DNA of 64,000 nt from Dicyema japonicum (lineage: Eukaryota > Dicyemida > Rhombozoa > Dicyemidae), in the NCBI GenBank assembly GCA_011109175.1, contig RDEW01000002.1, forward strand, positions 2,148,997 through 2,212,996, in the 5' to 3' direction. Numbering within the stretch: the stretch's first letter is position 1; each line of letters opens with the position of its first letter. The notes under the pieces were generated by a model. It made no database searches, was not told the origin of the DNA, and saw only the letters and a program-made list of their open reading frames with translations. Shown here in pieces: positions 1 through 10,501 of the stretch. Made by a program: the position numbers and the translations under genes.

Positions 1-19
1 GGACTGGATTCTTTCGCAG

Positions 20-915
20 TTTTACCCCATTTAGCTTCAAAGTATCTTCTGAATGAACGTGTCATCCACTTTGGTCCTCAGGAGAAAACCCTCAATCCGT
101 TCCACTACCACGCTCCTCACTGAATTGATCAGGGTTTCCTCCTCCTCATCTAGAGGTTCCTCACCCCTTTTATGAAGGGCCAGCTTGATTGCCATCCTCC
201 TCGTCTTGTCCAAAAGATTGATTATTCTTTCACTTTTGGGCGAAAAATGCCATCCTTCACATCCGTAGACGAGAGAGGGCATATTAATTCTTTCAAAAAT
301 AAAGATAAACTTCTTCAATTTGAGTTTTCGTAGACACAGAAGTGCTTGGTAAGCCTTTTTTCATTTTGACACCAACATAATCTCCTCTACATCCAAAGCA
401 GACACCAAAATAACGCAAATGATCAACATTGCTGATACCACTTAATGTGTACTCCTGTTGAAAAAATTTTCTATAATATGAAATTCTCATGGCTTTTGAC
501 TTTTCCATTGAGAGACTTAAGCCACGGGATTTATACCACCAGAGAATTTCCTCCGAAAATCCACGTAATCTTTCCTTCGACACTATCGGACTTTTCGAAA
601 TGTTTGATATCAGTACGTCGTCCGCGTAAATAATCACATTAGTACTAGGATTTCTGGGGGATTCCAACTGCGACTAGATGATAAGACAGTGCGTCATGCC
701 AGACACTATCGAAGGCCTTCGATATATCCAGACGACACTCAGCTGATATTTAAAATTCCTGGCCTGTTCAATCTCAGAGTTCAAGATGAAAAAACAATCT
801 CCACATGATCTCCTTTTTTTACTAAAAAAATTCATCAAGAACATGAAATTATTTGTCTGTTCTCTGGGAGCTTCAGATTCCTTTGATAAAGGAACAAATT
901 CAAAATAAATCAATA
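20..915 (-). mobile_element. Non-LTR retrotransposon (LINE) reverse-transcriptase fragment, decayed
   Basis: Reading the minus strand from about 915 downward, reverse-transcriptase motifs occur in order but in different frames. Motif A reads LDISKAFDSVWHDAL near 690-740. About 35 codons on, after IPQKS, comes the catalytic YADDV near 617-632. A C-terminal piece reads VYGCEGWHFSPKSERI near 200-270, matching the thumb and C-terminal region of LINE reverse transcriptases. The frame shifts and missing endonuclease show a dead, 5'-truncated copy. It lies immediately downstream of the WDR3 gene and may continue beyond the window edge. Family assignment below 'LINE' is not possible from what is left. 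Confidence 0.8.
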
Positions 916-924
916 CAAAAATAA

Positions 925-3900
925 TTATTGAAAACTATTCAAAAAAGTAACAAATTTATTAATTTTTCTTCTTTTCCCGAAATTTCTATGAGATGTGCCC
1001 TCCACGATCTCAGTGTTCTTCTGAAGTTGATCACTCATAAATTTAATCCCAGCATTCACAAATCCAAAAACATCCCACAATCACAAATAAGCCAACCTGT
1101 CTCTCATTCAAGGCAGAGGAGACACTCTTCCCAATCCTATGAAGCAAATCCTGCACAGAAGGGTCCACAGTCATTCTCAAATGGTGGATTCTACAATCCC
1201 TCCTGACATACAACCTCAACAGGAAGAACAAACAACGGCAGACAAACTCAACTCGAAGACAAGTCGCCTGAATACTCCCTATAAGCACAGAGATCACATC
1301 AAGGGCGTAGGAATAAGGCAAAAGCAATAAACAACGGTCCAACTCACTGCAGGTTATGCAAACAGGTACCCCGGTCTTATTGCAGCCAGAGTCTCAATCA
1401 AATAGTCCTCAGGAGAATCCACACCATATACAGCCATCCAGTCACACAACTCGTAGTCACCGCATTCATTCCTCCGTTCGACCTCCGCTCTGAACCTCTC
1501 CACGGCATCATTCAGAGTCTCTGCCTAAAAATCTCCCAGACAAGACTACATCATTCAGAGTGTCACACGTGATCTTTCCAGCCATCTCTACCTCACCTGG
1601 GATATCTCCGGGGACCTAGTATATATCCCATCCTAAGTCATACCACTCTATCGTCATCCTCATAATCCACGTGCAACTTTTCTAAATCCTCTTGTTGATC
1701 TTCTACGGGCACGTGAATCTCCTCAGTCCTTGACCAAAGCCGAATGGAGTTGTCCGAAGAAGCCGTGACCACGTACCCCCCGCACGTGCTTAGAGCCATT
1801 GCCCAAATGGGTCCAAAGTGTCTCTAAACAATTAAATCCGATGAATACGTCCAGAGACATATCCTCTCGTAGTTATCGGCATTCCACTGCCTCAGTTTGT
1901 TGTCCTTAGAAACTGAAAAGAAGTAGTGAGTACGGGGGACGAACCTGAGACAGGTAATACTAGGAATAAACCCAATCCTTGCCTGTCAGAGTGGGCAAGG
2001 ATCCGTTTGACGCAGTCCCCGAAATCGACCCCCCAGATCCTGATCTGTCGGTCGGCTCCCCCCGTGATCACAAATCTGGAGTCGTCTGACACATCCACGG
2101 ACAGGGCAGGCAGAGAGTGGCCGTACAAATTATGAAGTAACTAAAATAAAGACCCACCCAACCCTGAAAGTGTCAACGAAACAGATTTTTACAGTGTTGT
2201 TTAGCAAAGAGAGGACCACGTATTTGTTGTCCCGACTACCATTACAGACAGCAATACCTGAGTCTAACTGCCAGTACCTCGTCTTCCAGTTCATGAGTAG
2301 TCACGTGGTCTAAGGACAGCCGTTTTCTACAATTAAGACGAAAATTCACAGTTTGTCGTTATTCTCTCGTCGTTTATAAGGGAAAACTTCCAAAATTTGG
2401 CAGTTTTGTCAGCACTTCCACTCACAATCGACTTCTAAGATTAACAGAAGGGACAACCAGATCAGGCGAGACATCCATCCCCCATACAGCCGCAAAATGA
2501 GCCTCCACTACTTGGACAGGTTGATCCCCACACGTGTCAAATATGCAAATACTTCCATTCTATACTATTGAGCCGATAATCACCCTGTTTCCTGCTAGAA
2601 CATACTTGTTTCCGGGGGCCACTAAGAGACACGTGGTCAACTTGGCCTGGATAGTGCGTTTACATGCGCACGTGGCTCTGAAATAATGAAAAAGATCGCC
2701 AAACCGATTCCACAGTTTGATAGTGTCAGAGCTGGCTGTGTACAGGGTTTGATTATCCGGAGAAATGGAGACCGCTCTTACAATAGATCGGTGGGAGAGA
2801 CTCGAGAGTGAGCCAATCTTGGAGCTTATCAGGGTTCCCTCGACCACGGAAACGCGGTAAATCTCGATTGTGTTGCAAGTCAGAGAGACACAAGCCTGAA
2901 AATTACAAAAGGGGGAGACAGTGAACAGATCCCCGGAGGAGAGGATCTGGCAGCTCCTGGCTTTCCCTGCCAACTGTAGAACGACCGTCTTGCGGACGAT
3001 ATCGGAAGGTCCCGACTTTTCTTCGATTCCACCGTCCTCTAGTTTTAGCCGTTTTGCCCGAAGCTTTTTGTGCCGTTTTTTCATGATCTTACTAAGCTCC
3101 TTCTCCGAGGTAGCCAAAATAGATAGAAGTGGAGTTTCTTTCCCCCGTTATGACAGCCCATTAATGCCCCTTCCATCACAATTTCCGAGGTTCCTGACTC
3201 AAATTCCCGATCAATGATGCCAATATCTGTGACTCGGAGACCACCATGAACACCAGTGTCGTCTTCGTGTTCCGGAAAGTAAACAATCTCTTCACTTGAC
3301 GAGGATTCAGTGAACTAGGGTCATAAAATGACGGAAACTGTTATTTTAAAGCATTTTATGCCAGAAAATGACTTTGAGATGACAAACAAGTAGCCAAAAC
3401 CCACATGGAAGAGAAGTCCACTGCATTGCTGACCTACGGATTCCGTTTTGAAGCAATGCTGACTGCTGAGCTGCCAAAACTTGAGTAAGCCGTCGCTCGA
3501 GCTAGAATAAGTGAAAATCTAACCACGTGGCCACGACATCGGGGGAGACCATGATTAGGGAGACAATAGGGTTCTTGTGTCCCTTCATTTTATATAGTCC
3601 CTTCTCCTCAACGAGGTCCCAGACAATTATGGTGCAGTCCTGTGACGAAGTGATCATTCGAAGACTGTCAGCCTCAAAGACCATGGAGGTGACTGGACTT
3701 TTGTGTCCGCTCAAAGTCATCAGAAAAGTCAGCTTGGAAAGGTCGTAGACCTTGATTGTCCCGTCTTCAAACCCCGAGGCAAGGTACCTCAAATTAGGAC
3801 TTTGTTTGAGAAGCACGACGGATGAGTCGTTGTCAGAAAACGAGAAAGTCTAAGGTTATGGTTATTAAAACCTTTTCTCTGGTTCGTATGTTGAAAGTTA

Positions 3901-4042
3901 TTATTTGCTCACAACAACCAGTCGTTATGTACGTGTTTGTGGTGTTGAGGTAGTTTAGGAAGATGGCATTCGTTTTGGGGGAGCAAACAATCCCAAAGGA
4001 ATCTGTATGTTCGTATTTCAGATATTGTTTAATAACTGGCAT
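925..4042 (-). CDS. WDR3: WDR3 / Utp12 homologue, WD40 protein of the small-subunit processome
   Basis: WDR3 (yeast Utp12/Dip2) is a nucleolar tandem WD40 propeller protein in the UtpB module that processes 18S pre-rRNA. The start, MPVIKQYLKYEHTDSFG, matches the WDR3 N-terminus. The first propeller follows at 3.5-3.8 kb (ASGFEDGTIKVYDL, TIIVWDLVEEKGLYKMKGHK). A basic segment (KIMKKRHKKLRAKRLKL, about 3.05-3.1 kb) sits before the second propeller. FVITGGADRQIRIWGVDFGD (2.0-2.1 kb) is diagnostic for WDR3. The Utp12 C-terminal region is at 0.93-1.35 kb (CRCLFFLLRLYVRRD, then DVFGFVNAGIKFMSDQ). The 3.1-kb span fits about 940 residues plus tiny introns. The intron before DVFGF appears to be 22 nt ending in GG rather than AG. 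Exon edges are only partly resolved. Confidence 0.9.
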
Positions 4043-4125
4043 TAATTCACCACGTAAAAATCACGTTCATAAATAAAATTATTAAATTAATTAATTTTTA
4101 TTTTAAATTAAAATTTATAGTTATT

Positions 4126-4165
4126 TGTCATGTTTCAAGGGTACACTAATCACATGTGTCATTTT
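4126..4165. repeat. Dispersed 40-bp repeat, copy 1 (copy 2 at 5031-5069)
   Basis: The stretch CAAGGGTACACTAATCAC here recurs with a few changes at 5036-5053. Similarity fades on both sides. It is probably a piece of an old duplicated element; the origin is unknown. Confidence 0.6.
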
Positions 4166-4450
4166 GGTCATCTCGCGACTAATATTACTCCAAGATATAT
4201 TTTATACGAATGTAACTTGGTCTATCTGTCTAGGATTACAATATTTTGCAAGTCCTTCATGGGCAATGAAAATTTCCACGATCCTCCTCATTGAAACTAT
4301 CCGCAATCGAGGAGACTGCATTAAAGTCGATTGGACCATGTCCAATGAGAAGAGCTGTACAGGATTCTTGACCCTTCCGGACTCGTCTCTCCCTTGTCTT
4401 TCTGGGATCACTTAGTTAGTTGAGAATTTTTACTTCTTTCTCTTTGACCC
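4166..4450 (+). mobile_element. Probable LINE 3'-end remnant (Gly-Ile-Thr-stop family)
   Basis: A weak open frame ends in SGIT-stop at about 4412. The nucleotides GGGATCACTTAGTTAGTTGA recall the LINE 3' ends at 45.57 kb, 14.2 kb and 61.7 kb, and especially the TTAGTTAGTTGAG segment at 24.0 kb. No reverse-transcriptase motif is left, so the call rests on the shared 3' end only. Confidence 0.35.
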
Positions 4451-4640
4451 AGTGATCCTGGGGGATAATAAGAAGACCCTAGGCACCCTGTTCTTGATCT
4501 TTAAATAATTCTCAAACATTGGGCTACATCGTGTTTTGGAAAGTACAAACTCAATATTCCGATGTGTACTCAATGATGGATTGTGGAGGTTCCCACTCTA
4601 AAGACTAATTCTACATTTTTTTTGGAAATAAAATATTCAA
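4451..4640. other. AT-rich spacer without recognised feature
   Basis: Nothing recognisable is seen here. It is the target context of the small LINE insertion that follows. Confidence 0.5.
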
Positions 4641-4650
4641 TTTACTTAAT
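4641..4650. repeat. Target-site duplication, left copy (right copy 4741-4750)
   Basis: TTTACTTAAT is repeated exactly on both sides of the 90-bp LINE insert. Confidence 0.85.
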
Positions 4651-4740
4651 CCGAGGGAACTCGTTCGCAATCCACGCAGCAGGCTTCCTCAACTGACATT
4701 TGTTTAATTGTTAAAAAATTTTTTGTTCAAAAAAAAAAAA
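4651..4740 (+). mobile_element. 90-bp 5'-truncated LINE insertion with poly(A) tail and target-site duplication
   Basis: The insert encodes only the last residues of the LINE family also seen at 63.5 kb: RGNSFAIHAAGFLN followed by TGA. A very short 3'UTR and an A-rich tail ending in about 12 A come next. The target sequence TTTACTTAAT occurs just before (4641-4650) and just after (4741-4750) and extends to about 12 bp if the adjoining AA is counted. Bases 4651-4718 are identical to the reverse complement of 63509-63576. Truncation plus tail plus direct duplication is the standard footprint of target-primed reverse transcription. Confidence 0.9.
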
Positions 4741-4750
4741 TTTACTTAAT

Positions 4751-5282
4751 GTAAAGATTGGGGATATTTGCCCATTATAAAAATCCATCAAGAGACTGCG
4801 AATAGAGAACTTGGTGGATGTTGTTGAGTGGTTGACACTTCTTTAGTAACTAATAATGCCTATGTCTTTATCGCACTCTCACTCTGTGGACGGCCGCGAT
4901 GAACTGGAGATGCGTGAGAGGAGGAAAGTTACATGGAGAAAACTAGTAGAACAGAGCACGGCACAAACGGAACCCTAAGTATTCATATTTTCATGGGTAA
5001 CGTGGGAATGTACATTTAACTAACTATATTTGGCATGTCAAGGGTACACTGATCACGTGTGTTATTTTTAATGGCCTTCATATTTAGGATTTCGATATTT
5101 ATTTTTATGCGGTCACTAATGTGAGACCTCACCAAATACACAGGGTGACTTCTATTTGGCACGTGGACAGTCCAACTAAAAATAAACAACGGCATAATAT
5201 GATTTCTCTCTTTTCTTGCGGCCTCCGAACTGCTGAGCTCGCTTTTTTCGAGTTGGGCGGTCCTCAAGTTATCAAACCCCCT
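4751..5282. other. Gene-free spacer with second copy of a dispersed 40-bp repeat
   Basis: Positions 5031-5069 repeat the segment at 4126-4165. The rest is unassigned. A minus-strand open frame of about 80 codons (5016-5267) overlaps the repeat but resembles no family I know. Confidence 0.5.
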
Positions 5283-5339
5283 TTAATATTTGTCTAAATC
5301 TAACCACTCCTTCATTATGAATATTTCATCATTGGAAAG

Positions 5340-5755
5340 ACATCCTTCATAATATTTTACGTCACGTGCTCGTTCAGAGACCTCCTCTTTTTCCATGTGG
5401 TCTTCAATCTGATCAATGTTTGGCCAGTCATCTTGGGTTTCCATTCCAGTGGTCTTTTCTTTCTCCACTTGGTCTCCAATACAACCAAATTTTGGCCTAT
5501 TATTCTGGATTTCTTTAATTGAAATCTATTCTTTAGCCACGTGGTCTTCAGTCAAAGCGAATTTGAGGCAGTCATTCTGATTTCCTCAATGGGGGTCTCT
5601 TCTTTTGCCACGTCGACATCAATTTGGGCAAATCGTGTCCTCTCATTCTGGATTTTCTTGCATATATTTTCATTTTTCACGTGGTCTTCTGTCTTGGTAC
5701 CTTTTAGCGAGTCATCCTGGATATGGAGATCTGTCGGAGACTGTACAAAGTGTCT
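5340..5755 (-). repeat. Degenerate tandem repeat, unit 69-72 bp (about 24 codons), about five units
   Basis: Units begin at the recurring block CCACGTGGTCTTC and its variants, at about 5393, 5465, 5537, 5608 and 5677 (spacings 72, 72, 71, 69). Each unit continues with a block like CAGTCATTCTGGATTTC. On the minus strand the unit can be read as charged repeats such as TEDHVKNENICKKIQNERT, with Glu/Asp/Lys-rich spacing. Two 72-bp periods followed by out-of-frame periods suggest an originally coding repeat array that has since decayed. No start or partner exons were identified. Confidence 0.65.
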
Positions 5756-5770
5756 AAACATAAAACCTCC

Positions 5771-7440
5771 ATTATTTTTGTCATCTCGACATATTCGATC
5801 CCGTCAATCCGTGAGGACTCTTCGTGGATAGGTTCTATCCTGAACAACCAGGCGAAATGACGAATCAAAACTTGCTTAGTTTAGAGAAAACTATCATCTC
5901 CCATTACATTCAATGCGCATTTGTGAAAACTAAAAACGTTATCGTCTGCATAATTCTCTTCTTCCAATGTGTTGTGAAGGATTACGTTATGTTTGTCATT
6001 ATTTAGGACATTGGAGTCTTCCAATGTCTTTGATGTTCACAGGCGGTCTCAGGAGGAAAAAGCTTCTTGTAGAATCAACGATAATTGGTCCGGTGATGGA
6101 AGCCAAGAGCCCCACTCGTCTCTAAGGGGAAGTGCTCAGAACTAAGTTGTGCTAGGGTCCTCCGGATTTCTCAATAGAAGATCTCGGAAACACTCCCATG
6201 GGACCGTTATGAATGTTTGACGCTGAGAATTCACAGATTTGTGATAGTATACTCAGGTTGGGGAGTAGCCTATCTGGCAAATTCCAAGCAAACAACACTA
6301 ATGGGTTATTTTTTTATCAAAGATACAATTTAGAGCCTCTTCTCTCAGAACACTCTGATAGGCAGCTCATATTGGCAAAATCATGGATTTTTGCATTCCT
6401 CATTAATATGCCTCGCCCACGTGTTACATATAAGAGACAAATCTTTGTTCTCCAATATGTCGATTCAAGGAAATAATCAATTATTAAAATCTATGAGCTC
6501 CAATCGAACATTTTGTTCCTCAAAAATTTTTCTGTGGATTTCGGTCTTCCTGAATTGTTTGATCATCTCTTTGGTTAAGTTTAAAGGTTCCAGAATTTGT
6601 CATTAATAAAAAAATCCCTTTTTCCTTTTATGGGATCTGATGCCCGTTTCCTTATATGGATATCATGAATTGTATGCCAGTACCAATTGACTCTCCAGCC
6701 AATTGGCTTTTCCATCCGTGTTATTCGTATATATAAATCGATAATTAATTAGTCTGATCTTAAAATTACCCCGAGCTGTCTATTCTTGAAAAAATTCTCT
6801 TGTTTGATTCCCTGCTCACTGAAGGATTTATAGGGCATCTACTTTGCGACTGGGCGTTTGAAAGCAAGAAATTTTTACTTGTCATTGAAGCTGAGGTAAC
6901 TAACATTTTATCTATCATCGATGGACGGACTGAATTATGTTCTAATTTTTTCCGAAACTTTATTTTCCTTCCAAAATCCTAAACGAAATCTCTCTCTTAA
7001 TTTATAAAGAATTTTACGTAGTCGTGTAGAAAGTGATGGATCACTCTACAAATTTCAGACAAGCCAAAGGTTTTGATGGAAGAGATCATCTCATGTGCTG
7101 AGGTTGATGTCGCAGAGAACCAAACATCTTTTGGAAACAGTATTAATTTCCACGAACCTCTGATTATCCACCTGTATAGTTAACCCCCTAACCAGGCATG
7201 TAACTCTATTTGGGAGAAAGCAACACCTTCACATTGGAATACACTAAAATATTTCGAGTACGGTTTTTTGGAAGACAAACCTAGCTTATGATCTAACCGA
7301 CAATATCTTCAGAAATGTCCATTGGAGATGTGGATGGGGGAAGATCGTAGATACATTAATTTCATTTTAACGAATATTGATTACTTAATTAGTCGGATAA
7401 CTTTTTGTTCATGGATTTAAATAAATGAGTTTGGGTTTAT
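5771..7440. other. Long AT-rich stretch without recognised gene
   Basis: Only short open frames occur on either strand, none with family signatures. There is no visible tRNA and no clear transposon terminus. Confidence 0.5.
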
Positions 7441-7451
7441 AGGGTTTCCCA

Positions 7452-7485
7452 ACCAATAGCGTCACTTTCCCGACCAATAGCGTCA
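7452..7485 (+). promoter_or_regulatory. Paired CCAAT-containing 13-mer, spaced 21 bp
   Basis: ACCAATAGCGTCA occurs exactly twice, at 7452-7464 and 7473-7485. The core CCAAT and the two-helical-turn spacing resemble a CCAAT-box promoter element. No gene start lies nearby (the next plus-strand gene begins at 10502), so a regulatory role is only a possibility. Confidence 0.25.
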
Positions 7486-7859
7486 GAATCACTAAACTGT
7501 TAAGTTTAACTTTTTCCTATAAGTATTTGGGTTTACAGCGAAATGGTAAAATTTTTTATAAGGCATTGATGCAGTTTTGACTATCAGATTATTTCTGAAA
7601 GCTAAAGAATCGGGTTTGGTCAGATTTTAAAAAATGTCGTAGAACGTTGGTCACCTCGGAGACGGGAAACCGGCCATCAGTACGCTAAATAATAAGGGAT
7701 CAAAATGAATCCCTGTGGACTTTTCCCTTCAATAGTATATTTGAAAAATAGCGTTCGCATCTAACATGGGAGTTTCTTATTTCTAGCTACACTTTCATCC
7801 AATTCACTAGCACTTTCGGGCTTCCCGTCCGGGACAACTGACCGATTGTGACTCAGTGA

Positions 7860-8150
7860 GTTAACATTGCAAATTAAGTTATGGGGGAAGTAATATGAAA
7901 CGATGTCAACCAACTTCTACCAGACAGTCTCCCCAAGAAATCATTAAACTCATGGTTAACTCTGAAGATAAGTCCCAGATACTTTAGTGCGGTTTTTGAT
8001 ACCTCGAATAATATTTCGATAGTTCCGTCAACCTTGAAATCTTTCCTGCCTTTGAGATATCGTGCTACATGACATTCAAGAATAATTTGGAGTCTCTGAC
8101 TTTGCATGACTCGGAGTTGAGATGAAACAGGCAATCACTGCATGATCGTC
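7860..8150 (-). mobile_element. Possible LINE reverse-transcriptase fragment, strongly decayed
   Basis: A minus-strand frame contains VSKTALKYLGLIFR. This resembles the KYLG motif found in the thumb region after the catalytic YADD of LINE reverse transcriptases. It has no supporting motif A or C nearby, so this is a tentative call. Confidence 0.3.
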
Positions 8151-10501
8151 CTAAACGATACCCAATTTGGTCCTCTCTTAAATAGTCTTTTTCTGCAGAT
8201 TTGAAATCCTTCGAAAAAAAATTTCATTGTTTTAGAAATATATCAAATATGATCAGAATAATTAATTATCAATTTATATTTACAATTAACACGTAGAGGA
8301 AAGGACCAATTGGCTGAAGAGTCGATTGGTAGAACTGGTTTTGTTCCTGATCTACATGTAAAGGTAGTCAGGACCCATAGAAGGAAAATGGATTTTTTAT
8401 TATTAAGAGAATGACTTTATTTAGTTATGTTGGTTTGTGGTCAATTAGCATGATCTAATGGTATGAAGAGTCCTATGATATTATTACAATTATTTTGTAC
8501 CTAACTCAGTGATAAAAATACTTAGTTTCTCGACTTATCCTTGAAAAATTGAGTAAAATTTAATTCAAATGTATGAGCCAAGTCACGTACTTCCCAGAGC
8601 CTTAAAGAAATTCAATGTGCCGCTTTCGTTATTCTAGTGGTTAACGGCCGGAAGATTGATCAGGTACGGAGCTCTGGTGTACTGTAGCTCTAGTACACTT
8701 AATGTCTTTATCTTCCCTTGGCGGATATACTTTCCAGTCTTCCTTTTTAATTGACTTTGCAGACAACAGATACGCGAACTTTCAAGGAAGCATTGAATGG
8801 ATCAATGTTAAGGTTAACCCCGTCTTAGTCATTAATTTCTGAATGTTTTTAATATCTTTTCCAGGAGTTTTGATAAGAATGTGTGACCTAAAAAAGTCTA
8901 AAGAAATGGGAAGACCTCCTCGATCTGTGGAGTCTGACTTCAATCACATAAGTGTATCAGGTTTCCGCGATCGCAGAGACAAGTCCATCATAACCAAAGT
9001 TATGGGAACTTCTTTAATGATCCAGTACAGTAGGTAGAGCATAAGGTCTTTTCCTCCGCGAACACGTGGATTGAACTAAAAAGGTTGATTGAAACCCGTC
9101 TAAGACTATACAATACAAATTTTAACGTACAACACTGTCTGGGGGATAGTCATAATTGAAGTTGCCAAAATGGAGGTGTTCCATCTAAGGCGACTGCATC
9201 ATTGGAGACCAATACCCAAGAAGTAGTTTAATCGAAGTTTACCCCCATCATTATCACCGGCCCAAGGTATTGTGTTTATAGGGTCTCCCTTACGTTATCC
9301 TGCAGGAATCCGATTTGACAAATTCTACTGTGCTGGAGGGGACGTTTCCTCAGAGATGGGCGGATGAAGATTCTGTTTTACTTGTAGTAATGAAAATGCC
9401 CCCTCCTCTATGGAGATTGATGCAGAACACAAGGACGGTCGTTCAAACACTACGTTGACACTGGGGTCACATAATTAAACGACAATCTTTTCTTAGAAGA
9501 GTTACTTTACATTTTACTTTCTTTTATTGCTTAGATTAATTGCTTTTTGACATTTCCGCCGTGCCAAGTCATTACACAGCACGTGCAGCACTGAACACCG
9601 ACCTCATTGCAATCAGTGAATCAGAAGAACAAGTAAGAGTCCGTTGATACATCGCCCACAAGGCCGCCTTTGAATCTTCCCTAATTTCAGACTACTAAGG
9701 ACGATGCCTTCAGTCACTCAGTAAACCTTCGACCTATGCCGGAGGACTGGAAGCCAGATCGCCAGAATTCTCCCCAAATAAACAAAAATGTGTCAATTAG
9801 CGGATATCCGTAGTAAATAAATTGACTTTAGCAATTAATGTCGCTAAATGGATATTATTGTCATTACTAATTAATCCCCTTAGAGCCATTAGATAAAACC
9901 TTCACACCTACCCACTTATAAATCAATCCAAAATGTCTCAACAAGATATCCCCCGTAATAATTACCCAAGTAATTATCACTTTAATTGTCGCCTGTCAGT
10001 AACAGTAGGCCAACCAGCTGGGTCACTACAATTAACGAACTATTATGACTTTCCTACCACATTTATGATTGCCAATGAATGGCGATCGATTTGCTGTTAT
10101 TAAACAAGTGGTCTGCTTTTACTGATTTTCCGCTTAATATAAACACCCTGCCGTGTTATAGTAAGTGGGCTTAACAGGTTGTCGGTTATTACTATTTGTT
10201 ACCCCCTATGTGCGCAGATATTGTTTATTCGCTTATATTTGGGGTTATTCCGCTTTTAATGATTTTTTTGAGTATGTTTGCTTTGAGGATTTTCCTTGAG
10301 TGGTTCTTAGCTTTATTCGATTGTTCATTATTGTTTGACGATTGCCATTGAGCAGAGCCATTATCCCCGTGTTATATTTAACAGCAGTTTCACTATTGAT
10401 TCAACCCCGGTAATTCAAAGCCAGTAGTTAAGGATTATTTCAAGTCCCCACTTACGTCCAAATCAATCGCTTATATTAGAACACTCACACACATTTCAGA
10501 T
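8151..10501. other. Gene-poor region upstream of the cadherin gene
   Basis: No convincing coding region. An A-box-like TAGTGGTTAACG at 8636-8647 is not followed by a proper B box or cloverleaf. The last 500 bp should hold the promoter of the cadherin-like gene. A splice-acceptor-like TTTCAG lies 2 nt before its ATG. Confidence 0.5.

Noticed and set aside
8626..8700. tRNA-like start (TAGTGGTTAACGG)
   Set aside because: No B box, anticodon stem or acceptor stem could be paired; at most a chance match.
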